In this document: piece by piece, positions 35,101-47,164 of the stretch
Numbering within the stretch: the first letter of the stretch is position 1
Layout: every line of letters begins with the position of its first letter
DNA from: Euonymus europaeus
Lineage: Eukaryota > Streptophyta > Magnoliopsida > Celastrales > Celastraceae
Assembly (NCBI GenBank): GCA_963580455.1
Contig: OY756963.1
Location: forward strand, 24,385,555 to 24,449,554
DNA: 64,000 bases
Direction of reading: 5' to 3'
Notes under the pieces: generated by a model
What the model was told of the DNA's origin: nothing
Database searches by the model: none
The model's input: only the letters and a program-made list of their open reading frames with translations
Made by a program: the position numbers and the translations under genes

Positions 35101-38093
35101 AGACAAGAGAAAGAATCAAATAATTCTTTCAGATATCACAAGAGTGTCGAACGAAGAGTTGTATTTGAAACAAAGAGATGGCCGAAATTCAATGATAATA
35201 CAATCTTACATATTTACAGAGTAGGTGAGTACTTTACATTGACTTACATTAGTCACATATTATCATTCTCAGAGTCTCGTCCTACACTCCTACTACTATC
35301 ACAAAGCTTAATAAAATGCACTTATCTTTCAGTAGACGCCAAGCAAAACAATTGCTCAGCAAAAAAAACATAAATCCTAAGGTTGGAACATATTCATAAA
35401 CACAGCGGCAGATCTTTTCATTTACCCCACTGCATGAGCACAGAAGTCATCACTCATCAGAAAGAAAAATGTTCAGATCCCCTCTCACCCTTTTTAGCTA
35501 GTATAGAAGAATAGAAGGCGATTTTAGCACGCTTGAATCATACACTTTGTTTGAAGGAAGAGATCCAGGGGAATGCAAAGACGAGGGAAGGAGAGGGATT
35601 AGGAGATAGCTGATCGCTTACTTTTTTTAATAGGGAAAAAATTATTATGCCACCAAGGGTGACATGAGGATTAGTGGATTACTAGGGAAAAATATTTATA
35701 TCATCAAGTACATTCCCAGAAGAAAAAGAAAACCAAAACTTGAGAAAGTTAAAAACCACCTATCTAAGAAGAAAACCTCAAAAGAAGCTGATTGTTGTTA
35801 AAGACTCTAATGTTACTCAGTCCTCACCCAATCCATATCATCCAAATTACAGACAAGAAGATCAATTGAGTTATGCTTCTCTGATCTCTGTCAGGGAAAA
35901 ATTGATCTCCAGCTAATATTTCTTCAGCTAATGAGAAATTTGGAACCCACTGACCGCTTACTCAGTCCTCACCCAATCCATATCATCCAAATTACAGACA
36001 AGAAGATCAATTGAGTTATGCTTCTCTGATCTCTGTCAGGGAAAAATTGATCTCCAGCTAATATTTCTTCAGCTAATGAGAAATTTGGAACCCACTGACC
36101 GCTTACAACTCTCTAAAACTCTTTCTCCTCATTCCTTCCCGACACTGTTAATAAAACTCCCATTGACAGGAAGGCTAACTTTCCCTCCCTTCCCTCAATA
36201 ATCACAAGAAAATAGAGATCTGCCATCTATTAACTTTTAATAAATGTATCTTTACATAAATCTCTCTCTGGCATCTTATTCCTCCCAACTGTCTTACCTG
36301 ACCTCACTGAACCACTTGAATAACAAATAATGACTCCTACTTGATTCACGAACACAATTGTTCACTAGAAAAATCATACATAAATAACTCTTCCTTAAAT
36401 GGAGTCAATTGAAACAATATGCATAATGTACATGCATAACACCATAAAAGGAGTGTTTTCATGCCTACAATTTAATGCATTGCAGCTTCCATGGGCTCAG
36501 TGGCTCAATACAACAATTTGACTCGCTGATAAGTTTTACCAATATTTGTTTCAAGAAAAATAGATTCTTATAGATGAGCAAAATTTGTCAAGCCCCACGT
36601 TGCCATTTGTTTCCAGATGGCACTTTTTTAATATCCTACAATTGTAAATTTTTTATCAAATTTAATTATTCCAACAAAATGAAGACGATAAGAAAAAATT
36701 AGTCTATAATAATGCATTGATCGGAATGGGTAGATGATATGTCCAGTGAAAGAAAATTGCTGAAATTGGTGAATGAAATACTAGCAAAAACAAGATTTAC
36801 CTTGGAGTAAGGCCTGATGCATTTAATCACACATGCAGCCCCAAAAAGGAAAGCGTCACTGTCAGCTGTGATGCAAGCATCTACATGACCTTCACTATTT
36901 AATTGAGCACATAATGCTTCAGCCTCCCCTTTAGCTTTCAGAACAGGCATCCCAAATAGTTCAAGCAGTTCCTGCAAACCAATGTTAGTAAATAACTGAA
37001 TGAGTACCCCTAAAGCAAGCCAAACTATCCAAAAAAGTTGGGGAAAATAGTAACTGGCATAGGTCATAAGAAATTGAGAATTGAAATGATTTATTGACCA
37101 GTAACTGACCATACACTGCTGAACACATTTCTGAAATGCACAGTTTCTCTGAACTGAGAAAGCTTCTTCAGTGGCCACCGAACTTGACATATCAATGCCT
37201 GAAAAGCGGCAAAACCGAGCTACCCTTGCCTGAGATTTCAGCGGTGATGGTGTTCCATCAAGAACAAAGATTGGAAATGCCCCAAACTGTACAATTTCAA
37301 GAGAGTTATCAACGTATACTCTTTCACCCCAAAAGTCAATTCCATGTTTTCTTGCAAAGGAATTGAAAGAAAGACAAAACACAAATAATTTCTCTCGACT
37401 CTATTCATTCTTTGGAAGCTCCCTAATGGCAGCCCAAACGCAGCCAAGCTCGTTAAATAACCCAAGATTTGGTTCCAGAGGAAATGCGAGAAAGCATGAG
37501 ACGCCAATATTTAAAAAATCCAAAAAAAAAGAAGAAGATAATTTTAAAATCCAGAAACCAAGCACGGATACCCAAATTTGTGTCCTGGTTTACGGAGGAA
37601 AACAATGCTATTAAAAATATTCCATTCAACTTTATTCTCCGCACTTTCACGAAACCAGAACTTCATATCAGACATTCACACTTCTCATAAGCTAATAAAA
37701 TAAATATAGATGTAAAAAGTACAAAAAAGGATTAGCAAAAAATTAGAAAAGTGGAGTGCGTAACCATTCACTATATCCAACCCAATACAATTTCACTTCC
37801 GTTATGTTCTGCAGCCAACAGTCGAGTAAACAGAAAATAATAACAATAACTTTTTATAAAAAAAAAAGAAAAAAAAGAGCAGAATAGTAGTGGGAAACCT
37901 TGGAGAAGAGGTTGATTGTACGAAAGAATGTAAGCCTGAGATGCGGGTTACGAGCGTATTTCTTGATAGCGGTCTCGTGCTGAACGATCCAGTATGAGAG
38001 ATCGACGGCAACGCGTTTGTTCCTCAAAAAATCGGGTCCTTCGGGTCGAGCATAGGGTTTAAGCAAATCCCAGAATCCTCCCCCCACCCCCAT
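32128..38093 (-). CDS. GEN1: GEN1 flap endonuclease / Holliday-junction resolvase
   Basis: Eight exons join in phase: 38093-37899, 37286-37110, 36971-36801, 35098-34917, 34818-34578, 34386-34251, 33934-33462 and 32379-32128, giving 608 residues, close to Arabidopsis GEN1. This Rad2/XPG-family nuclease cuts Holliday junctions and flaps during recombination repair in the nucleus. The XPG-N block starts MGVGGGFWDLL and holds the metal-binding Asp in VAVDLSYW (residue 31). The XPG-I block has GEAEAL (Glu140, Glu142) and TADSDAF (Asp161, Asp163). A helix-hairpin-helix segment follows (LLVGNDHDLNGVQGIGVE). A plant-type Cys cluster (CSFC, CKYC, CICITC; about 280-320) and a chromodomain-like region lie before a basic tail. 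The tail contains QLSITEFY (553-560), a textbook PCNA-interaction box. The ATG at 38093 is chosen because the upstream in-frame codon is GTG. Confidence 0.95.
35813..36106. repeat. Perfect 145-bp tandem duplication in GEN1 intron 3
   Basis: Positions 35813-35957 and 35958-36102 appear identical, with four further matching bases. The boundary is TTACTCAG in both copies. There is no open frame across the copies. Confidence 0.95.
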
Positions 38094-40237
38094 CACTTCT
38101 TTCTACTTATCAACTCAGACGAAAGGAGAAATTTATCAAGAGAAACCAGTCCCGTGTACATTAACTTTCTCGCTTCGTTTCAATTTCTTTCAAAGAGGAG
38201 AAAGAAGAACAGAACCAGAATTAGGAACGTTGAGGCTCGATCGTATTTTTTTTACCGTTATACGATGAGACTTCATGGGCCGGGCCTTTGTAGATAAACA
38301 AGCCAGGTCTGCTAGTTAATAGCCCAAGAAGTAAAGCCCTATAAGATTGCAATGACGTGGCAATTTGCGTGCGCTGAAAACGACACAAACATCGGATCCG
38401 GGACCAGTTGCGTATCAAAGTTAAAAGAGCACTTGGTTTGTTGCAATGGCCCGATCGGGTGGATTACTAAAAAACAAAGTGGGCATTTGGACTGACTCGT
38501 TGACCTGCCAGCCTGATTGTGGACAGCCATTCTAGATTAGTTTTTGCACCGCCACACGTTCTTCACTAATTTTGGCACCATGCCATGCACGGCCTGCCCT
38601 TCTTCCCTACACAAAAATCCATCCGGATTGTTTAATTCACTTCTTGTCAATAATAGGTCTAATCAAAGATCGAACTTAACCACACATTATATGTGTGAGC
38701 GGATCTCTCTGGTTTCATCGAACCCTGTTGATAATATCAGAATTACACACACTCCACTCAACAATGGACATGTGACAGTCATAAAAGACACTGAATTTAT
38801 CCCAAGGAATACTTCGGACTTCTTAAAATCACACCCCGATAATTTACTCGCAAAAGTTATGATTGTGGGTCTGATGACAGAGTGTGGACTCATATTAAAT
38901 GTGCAAATGACAACTTGTAGATTTTGTTCATGTTTAAAAAATGGAAACAAAAACATTAAGCTACAGCAATATCGTCAAAAAGACATTGCAAGAATTGCAC
39001 TCCATCTGTTATTATTGTTCTGTCCATGATTTTGAAAATTGGACCAATTCAATTGCGATCGATCTTGTATCCGATCTAGTACATACAAATTGGAGGTTTT
39101 TCGAACAAGTTAATTTCATGACAACTGGTCGATTCTCGATTGAATTGGCTAATCACATAACCTCTTTTTATAAAAGGAGAACTCTTACGAACTAAGCCAT
39201 GAGACATTTCATATTTTAGAGATGATTTTTTTAACTATATTACATTATTTCAAAAGTGTCCATACACATTATAATAATTATTTTTTTGCGCTTTTATTTA
39301 TTTTGTACATTGTAATGAATATGTATTTAATAATTTAAATATTATTACGTGTAAGCATTGCATTTTCTCCTACATATTTCTTTGTATTTTTTCACTTATT
39401 AATTATTTTTTATTTTATCATTTTATATATTATATTTTCTTGTTATGTCGAGACTTAAAAATCTATAAATAATTGTGAATTTTTCAATAGAGATATATTG
39501 TTGATTTATTTATATATATTATGAGTATTATAAAATATGAAATATTTTTAATTGCTATGTATATTAAATAAATACATATATAATAATGTATTACTTCAAA
39601 CAAATGAACCAGGAATCAAGAAATTGTTTGAAATTGTTTGGTTTGATGATCGATCCTGTTTTTAAAACCTGGTTTGCACTCCATCTACACACACACACAC
39701 ACATATATATATCTCGGTGCCCGTGTAATTCTGCCTTAAAATTACTGGATCTCATTGTACATATCACGAGATCACTCGTGTAAGTACGCTCTCCCGTAGC
39801 AAGAAGCTCCAGCCTCCATGTGACCAACACAAAAAGATATGAAGATACTAAAATCGTACTACTAAACGAGTCAAAGCCGTTCTTACTGACATTAGTGAGT
39901 CACGCTCCCTAAAATGTCTCAAACACCCAAATCTCAATATTACTGACATTAGTGAGTCACGCTCACAAACTACGTCTCCCCATTTAATAACAAATTAAAG
40001 TGAAGCATCCACGCTCTTACGCTTATAATTTGTCATCTTTCGTGTTTACTTCACCAACTCCAGCTGCCTCCATTTATCCACATGCTCTCTGGAGATCTCA
40101 TCCAAGAAGTTACCCCTCACCTTCTTCCTACACCCCCTTTATATTAACACACTCCCTCTCCCTCCATTTGATCACTTCACTCTTCTCAATCTCATTCTTC
40201 CTCTTCCTTGTATCTTGCTTGGTTTAATTTCCAAAAC
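38094..40237. other. Divergent intergenic region, GEN1 / DUF4378 gene
   Basis: It contains the 5' regions of both flanking genes and a very AT-rich central part (39.2-39.6 kb). No gene is seen. Confidence 0.5.
39883..39964. repeat. 25-bp direct repeat with TGAGTCA core
   Basis: TTACTGACATTAGTGAGTCA followed by CGCTC occurs at 39883-39907 and again at 39940-39964, 57 bp apart and identical. Each contains a GCN4/AP-1-like bZIP site (TGAGTCA), about 0.3 kb upstream of the DUF4378 gene's start codon. Confidence 0.85.
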
Positions 40238-41844
40238 ATGTGTACAAACACCAGAAATCAATTTCCAACTCATGAGAAAAGGCCGAGAATGCTCAAAGAT
40301 TATCTTCTGGAGGATTTGAATTCCTGCCCTTCAACAGGATTCAAATCGTTTCCCAGAAAGCCACCGCTATCTGATTATGCCGCACGACGTCGGACTCCTA
40401 TCGATGTTGCGAGGCCCAACAATGGTCCGAGAAAATTACTGATCAGACCCCCATCTAAAGCGGCTTCAACTACAATCTCTGCATTTCGGGCAATGATCAA
40501 CGCCGTTAAGAACATCCAGTTCGTCAAGTCTCCGTCAGTTATCTTGCCGAGAAGCCTCTCGCGGAGTCTGTCCAGACGGAGTTCCACCAAGAACAAGAAC
40601 CGAGAACAGAATCTCAACGTCTGTCAAGTCAAAATTACTGTCAAGGACATCATGCGGTGGACATCGTTCCGGGACATTAATGTCGAACAGCATTCTCAAC
40701 TCTTTGACTTCGCTTCCACGTCAGATCATCACTGCACCACCACCACCACAACAACTAGCTCTTGCACGTGCAGCAGTAGCGGCTCGAGTTGGTGCGACAG
40801 TGATTTCACCGCGGAGGATTTACCGTCGTGGAGCGGTAACTGTGAAGAAGATGACGGTGAAAATGAAAATGAGGTGGCGGATAAAAACAATTTACCGGCT
40901 ATTCACAAAGAGTATTTCGAGGATGTAACAGCAGGGTACACGGTGGAGCCCAAGGTGAGCATCGCATATCTTAAAATATTTTGTGTCTGCTGGTGAGGTG
41001 ATATTCTAGTCTAGTTTATGGTGCTAAACGGTGGCGTTTTGTCTCGTAGTTAGACTCCGTTGACTGTACGGTACTGCTTTGCTTCTTTTTTATATTGTAT
41101 ACTATCTGGGTCTGGGGAAGAAGACAATTTGGAATTTTTTTTGGCTTTTAGTGATGTCGGCTAAGAAGTTAATTGTGCGTGCCGAACAATCTTAATTAAT
41201 GATAATAATGATGGGAAAATGATGAACAGGTAGAGGGCCTAGAGGCACAATGTGAGGAGGAAAGACATGAGCAGAGTCCAATTACAGTGCTTGATCATGA
41301 ATTCGAAGAGGATGAAGAATCCTTGTCATCTTTGGATCAAAGCCTCGTCAACTTTGAAAGAACCAAAGAAGAGCTCATGCAAAATATCAGACGGCTCGAG
41401 AGTCTAGCCAACGAAGAAGAAGAAAGATATAGTAATCTCGTAGAAGATCAACAAGAAGAATTTATAAGAGATGAGGAGATTGAAGAGAATAATGCATGGC
41501 AGCTGTTGGAACAAGTCAAGACAACAAGTTCACTAGACAATGTGGAGAAACAAGTATTGTTTGATTTCTTTAGAAATGAATTAGACGGACATCCAGGGTT
41601 GGAAACAGAGATGGTTATCAGGAAAGCAAGAGCTTGGGTCAGAGGGGAACACAGTACATTGTTCGAATTGGGAGCCGATGATGATGAGGACAAGAGGGAG
41701 GCTTTTGTTAATGACCTCTATATGGAAGGACGAGGGAGGTGGAGTGGTGGATTCGAGGAAGAGCAAAATGAGTTAGCTATGGAGGTTGAGAATGATTTGT
41801 TGTGTGATTTAGTGGATCAACTCTTGTTAGATATCTTGTTATGA
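40238..41844 (+). CDS. DUF4378/TRM-like plant protein
   Basis: Two exons, 40238-40954 and 41230-41844, join in phase to give 443 residues. The N-terminal motif MLKDYLLEDLNSCPSTGFKS and the central SPITVLDHEFEEDEES followed by a Glu/Leu-rich helix (VNFERTKEELMQNIRRLESL) are hallmarks I associate with plant DUF4378 proteins related to the TRM (TON1-recruiting motif) family. The C-terminal part (EKQVLFDFFRNEL, then RKARAWVRGE, then VENDLLCDLVDQLLLDIL) fits the DUF4378 domain. A basic Ser/Arg segment (SLSRSLSRRSS) and a Thr/Ser/Cys-rich low-complexity tract sit in between. TRM proteins act with microtubule-organising complexes; whether this one does is inference. The ATG at 40238 is the first in frame. 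Confidence 0.65.
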
Positions 41845-42367
41845 TGAGATGAGCATAATGAAGTAGAGGCATAGCCCATGCCCCATTACAATTTTTGTAG
41901 ATTGGGAAATAATTTTGGAAAATTAAGAAATATGATGACAAGCTTTGTAATCTTTGAATATTTCATCATTCAATGGCATTTGTGGGTAAACATTTAATTA
42001 CTTGAGTAAATTTTGAAAACTCCCAAGTGAAATAGGATATTTAATAAAAGGGTATTTAACAAGTATATAATCTTTTTAAAAAAATAGTAAATATTCCAAA
42101 AGATATGAGTAAATGGTGTGAAACAAGAGTCGGTTATATGAAATTCATAAAACTAATATACAATTCCCCCCAGTCTACTCTCTCTGTTGTTTTTCCTTAT
42201 ATGCGTTTAAGGTGACAACCCACACTGACTCTGTTGCTTCTATTTATCTCTCTGTTCCCGCTTTGCAAAGGTCACATGCGAATGCAGAGCACAAGTTTTG
42301 TTTTTCTTGGATTGGTGATCGTTATTGTTGGAAAAGTTTGGAGTGATTGTGGAGGAGAAGTAAGGCG
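41845..42367. other. Short intergenic region
   Basis: It contains the 3' flank of the DUF4378 gene and the promoter side of the transporter gene. No gene is seen. Confidence 0.5.
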
Positions 42368-43233
42368 ATGAGAAGGGAAGAGCAAGCTCGGACTAATTTG
42401 TTTGGGATTTCTTTATCTGACAGACCCAAATGGCAGCAATTCCTCATTTGCTCTTCTGGGTTCTTCTTTGGCTACCTTGTTAATGGCGTCTGTGAGGTAT
42501 CTATTCACTCTTTTGTCTCTTCTTCCTTTAACCCACGTTTTGGTTTCTAAGGAAGTTGAAAGGATAGAACAGTAGAAGATTTTGAAGTTTGTTTGGTTGC
42601 CAAGAAAGCCGAGGAAGATCGAATATCAATACCCAAAATTTATTGTTTTTGTCTTAAAAATAATATCCAAGTTACTGCAATCATGGTCTTATTTTGGAAA
42701 AATTTTGGTCATTCTTCATAGTTGTTAAGGATATTACGTCAAAACAAGAACAAGAGATTGAAATAAACTTCATCGGCTTGAGTCTCGAACTAGGTCGCTT
42801 TCTTTAAGACGATTCGCGGCTCTGCCTCTAGTGTGCAAACAGTGATTCGGCTGCGTCGTCCCTAGGATAAAACAAGCCCAGAACCCTTCTATATCAATGA
42901 TTTTTGCACAGAAAATCACCGTTCGAATTTGCGTGTCTTTCACTCTAAAAAAAACGTTTTTAGTCATCTGTATAACTTTACCCAAGCCTACCTCCATTTT
43001 TAAAGTCAAACGGAAAAAACCTTTTGTTTCCAAAAAATAGTTTTCCCGAAATCAATTGGAAAATCAAATCGTTTCCATAAAAACAGCAAAATGTGTTGCC
43101 ATTTATAACCAAATCAAAAACACAATAAATTCAAACGTTCAAAAATCAATTATAAAATTAATGCCAAAACGTTAAAAAATGTTTTGAAGAAGGAAAAGAA
43201 AAATTCTATGTGTAGAAGGAATAAATCAAAGGC

Positions 43234-43250
43234 CCCAAGAGCCAATCTTT
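43234..43250. repeat. LINE target-site duplication, left copy
   Basis: CCCAAGAGCCAATCTTT is found here and again at 47148-47164, exactly flanking the LINE. Confidence 0.93.
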
Positions 43251-43271
43251 TTTTTTTGAGCAAACCTGATT

Positions 43272-45555
43272 TTATAAACCAGAAATCATAAAATCATCAG
43301 ACACAATTCGACCTAGAGAAGGATGACATCTTCCCAAAGTGAAATGGTCTGAATCCACATTAGCACATCTCCCTAATTTTGCTATACCATCAGCTAAACA
43401 GTTGCTGAGTCTAGGGGAATACAAAATACAAGCATTCAAAGACTGAACAATGGGATACAAATCTTGAACAAGAAAACCAAGAGGAGAATCAATCAGCACA
43501 CTGTGTGTTAAATAGTTCACCATCTCCAGTGAGTCACCTTCAATTTGAGGGTAATTCCATCCCATGCGAGAAGCCATCTGTAAGCCAAAATGGAAACCCA
43601 ACCCTTCAATTACCAGAGGACCACCTGCTGGAGGTACCCTTTGATATGCTGAAAAAATGACTGTCCCAGAACTATCTCTTCCAACAGCTCCCACACCAGC
43701 CCATTCATCCCCCAAGTTCCAAGAAGCATCAACATTGATTTTGAACACCCCCGGGGGAGGCCGTCTCCATGATTGAATTCGCTCCTGTGGCACCCTGGCC
43801 CGAGTACCAAGGCACCTGGAGGTGGCCATGAAAGCCTCAAATAATACCTTGCCTTGGTTGAAAATTTCAGTAGGAGGGATCAGAGTCTCACCATGCACCA
43901 CTCGATTTCTAGCATACCATATAAAGTATAGGATGCACAACAATAATCCCCAGTCATGAGAATTAAGGATATCGATTAAACTATTCATCCAAGCCCTGAG
44001 AGATGTAGTGGGAGAATAAATACCATGTTGGGCGAATGTAGCTTGTCTCCAAATTCCTGAAAGAAAGGAGCAATCTCGAAACAAATGTATAGAAGATTCC
44101 ACTTCAGCAGCACAAAGAGGGCACGTAGGCTCGAGGACAACTCCTCTTTTTGTTAGATTCTCCCTTGTAGGGAGCCCGTCATGTATAAGCCTCCAAGTGA
44201 AAGTTTTAACTTTTTGAGGTATGTGTACAGCCCACAATTTCCTCCATTTTGAGGGGTCAAAGCCACCGGGCTGCTCAGGCATTATGGATTGGCTCGCCTG
44301 AATATTCTCACTCTTAACCAACCAATAAGCCGATTTTACATTAAAAAACCTTTCGTATCATGGCTCCAGAAAATTGAGTCCTCATGCCTCAAACCATGAA
44401 GAGGAGTTTGGATAATAGCCTGGGCATCAGCATGAGAGAAAATAGAGGAAATTAACGGAATATTCCATCGTCTATCCTCCTCCACCATTAGCTCAGCCAT
44501 CTTCATATTAGGATCATTGGAACCCATTGGGGATTGTATCATTCCTGAATCATTGAATATCAACCAAGGATCCTTCCAAACAGACACATTCCTCCCATTT
44601 CCCACACGCCATCGGAGCCCTTTCTTCACTAGCTCACGGGTTGACAGAATACTCGACCATGCATAAGAAGGGGTCGAACCTCTATTGGCCTCAAGAGGTG
44701 ATGAGTTTGGGAAATAACGCGCCTTAGAACCTTTCCACATAGCGATGAAGGATTTTTGATCAGTCTCCACAGTTGCTTGGCCAAGAGAGCTTGGTTAAAA
44801 TCTTGGAATTCTCTCAAGCCCAAACCCCCTTCTTCCTTCCTACGACATATTTTGTGCCAAGCAATCCAATTAATCTTCCTGCCGACGCTCTTTTTACCCC
44901 ACCAGTAGTCTCTCAGTAGACTATTAAGCTCATGACAAAGATTCAAAGGAAACCGATAAAGACTCATTGCATAACAAGGAATTGCCTGAGCAATTGCCTT
45001 GAGTAAAACAAGTCTACCCGCTTGAGAAAGAGTGCGTTCATTCCATCCTTGCATTTTATTCCACACTCTATCTTTAATATATGAGAACATTCGCTTCCTT
45101 GATCTTGCACAAAAAATAGGCAATCCCAAATATTTAGCATTTAAAGGGAAGTCCGACATTTGCAATTTGCTTTTGAGCTCTTGTTGTAAGGGAATAGGCA
45201 CATTAGAACTGAAGAAGACTGATGATTTCTCTGAGTTTAGTCTTTCACCCGACATCCGTTCATAGATAGAAAAAAGTTCCAGAAATTTCGAAGCATCCTC
45301 TAGAGAAGCCTTGCAAAAAATCATGCTGTCATCAACGAAGAACAGATGAGATATTGTAGGCCCTCCACGAGAAACTTGAAGACCATGGAGTTTCTAATTC
45401 ATAATAGATCTTTGAATGAGATAAGTGAGACCCTCAGTACATATCAAAAACAAGTATGGAGAAAGTGGATCTCCTTGACGAAGGCCCCAGGTCGGAGAAA
45501 TATTGCCCCGTATCTCCCCATTAATCACAAAAGAGTAACTGCAAAACCAGCTTCA
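43272..45555 (-). pseudogene. LINE ORF2 3' part: reverse transcriptase, zf-RVT, RNase H
   Basis: The RT starts abruptly at SYSFVINGEIRG, followed by the LRQGDPLSPYLFLI block, the FVDDS catalytic box and the thumb and connection regions. The segments are in shifted frames, with breaks near 44745 and 44340 and a stop after IQRSIMN. The zf-RVT reads VKTFTWRLIHDGLPTRENL with CPLC and HLFRDCSF. The RNase H begins FKINVDASWNLGDEWAGVGA and ends near residues SDDFMISGL. Confidence 0.88.
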
Positions 45556-45713
45556 AAATTCAGTTTAATTCTAAAACTACTAATATCAGATTGTAACAAC
45601 TTTGTTTCAGACAAGAAAAGTAAATCGGGCTCTTGTTGGCGGACCATCCGACGGAGGCCCTGAACTGACCGTGGGTTCCCGATTCCACGACAGTTCCAAC
45701 ACATGATTTTCAT
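45556..45713 (-). pseudogene. LINE endonuclease start, cut short
   Basis: MKIMCWNCRGIGNPRSVQGL and DLLFLSETKLL are the first two conserved blocks of the plant LINE AP-endonuclease. The frame breaks after about 55 residues, where reverse-transcriptase sequence begins directly, so most of the endonuclease is deleted. Confidence 0.88.
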
Positions 45714-47054
45714 GGTGTCCGGCGTGGCTGATCCCCCTCAGGCACCGCCGATGATATAGTGCCAGTTTGAGATTCAATGGAAGAAGTTCGGATACGTTTG
45801 CTTCTAGCCATTGACTCTGCTTCCTGGGCTTCTCTTTCAAAAAGGTTATACTCCCCCATTTGCTCACTTGTGCGCTTCATACCAGATAGATTAATCTCCA
45901 TGCTACTATTAGCTTCCCTCTCTCTGTAAATGTTCTGAGCCCGCGTCTTGAGCTTCACCATTTGCTGTCTCTGGGAACTTCCCTCCCCCCCACTCACGGC
46001 TAGACTTGGGGAATAAACTCTCAACACTGATTTGGTAGGCTGAAGACGCTGGGCCGAAACCACATTCTCTTGATTACTAGATTTGAAGACAAACTCTCCC
46101 TCCTCCCTAACCTCTTCCTGAGAGTTTGTCCCTGTTTTTGGCTGTCCGGAGCTAGTTGTTCCTTTTCCTCTATCTCTGCCGCCACTTGGGGAAACTATAG
46201 GATTCGAAGAATGAGCTTGGGAGTCTGCATTCTTCCCCATTGAACTCTTGGAGATCTCCTCATCCGTACTACGTCCATCCTCCGTGTCTTTGGCATACCT
46301 AGACTGCCTCCCTCCCCATCTCTCAGCCACTAACCATGTCCCATATTGCCGAGGGACCAGATTATTAGCTTTTGAGTCATTGTAACGTTTTTGACAGCGT
46401 CGCTCTTCATGCCCCACGAAGCCACAGTAATAACAAAAATCAGACAAGCGTTCATATTTTAAGTTCACCCAAACTGTGTTCCCATCAGGTGTTCTGATCC
46501 GGCAGCCCCTCCTCAAAGGATTATTAAGAGAAATTTTTACCCTGATTCGCATGAAAGAGAAAGCTCCCTCCGTTTCCCCTTTGGAGTCCACTGAGATGAA
46601 TTTCCCCACTGCATTCCCAATCAACTGAGCAACTGATGAGGAATTGCATACTAGAGGCAGCCCCCATACTTGAATCCATATATCCAGTGAGTCAAATACT
46701 ATATTTTCTGTAGTCATCCCGGCTTCCCATTGTCGCAGAACCACCAGGTGATTGTCGAAAAACCAGGGTCCTTCTTCTAAGATTTTTGATAGAATTAAAG
46801 TCATCTGGGAACAGAAATTGGAATGTCTTCGGTCCCATATCCAAGATACGAACCTCGTCGGAGACCCCCCATGCCATACGGATCGTGGATTTGAACGCCT
46901 TCCTGTTGACAGTCCGACAAGAAACAACTCTACCTACCAAGCTGTTTGGGTAGATCTTAAGGTTGTCTGCAATAAGTTCTTCTTCGACTTCGAGGATCTC
47001 ATCTTCATCGTGTGTAAGGCGAATGTTATCTAGAGATTTCATGACTGATTCCAT
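45714..47054 (-). pseudogene. LINE ORF1 (DUF4283 and CCHC zinc knuckle)
   Basis: The frame opens MESVMKSLDNIRL and shifts once near 46780, before GPWFFDNHLVVLRQWE, a typical DUF4283 block. It then reads IWIQVWGLPL and ends with a zinc knuckle CYYCGFVGHEERRC and a long polar tail. ORF1 proteins of plant LINEs bind the element's RNA. The single frameshift makes it inactive here. Confidence 0.85.
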
Positions 47055-47147
47055 GGTCGACCGCCGCCGCACCAGAACAAACTAGGCAAAACCTAGCCCG
47101 CCTCTCTCCAAAACGAGAGAAAACACTCACCCGCGCGTGAGGAATCT

Positions 47148-47164
47148 CCCAAGAGCCAATCTTT
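47148..47164. repeat. LINE target-site duplication, right copy
   Basis: Identical to 43234-43250. It marks the 5' end of the LINE. Confidence 0.93.

Larger units (their letters stand above)
43251..47147 (-). mobile_element. L1-type LINE, internally deleted, antisense in an intron
   Basis: This non-LTR retrotransposon lies on the minus strand and is bounded by a perfect 17-bp target duplication. Its 3' end has an A-run, seen as T-run on the plus strand directly after the left duplication. In order it encodes a DUF4283/zinc-knuckle ORF1, the first part of an apurinic endonuclease, a reverse transcriptase lacking its N-terminal part, a zf-RVT zinc-binding domain and a plant RNase H. The endonuclease and RT are joined by an internal deletion near 45555. 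Frameshifts and stops make it non-autonomous. It sits in intron 1 of the transporter gene, opposite to the direction of transcription. Confidence 0.93.

Noticed and set aside
42770..43033. 87-codon minus-strand frame left of the LINE
   Set aside because: It lies in the transporter intron, resembles nothing I know with confidence and has no ends or partners; it may be old repeat DNA.
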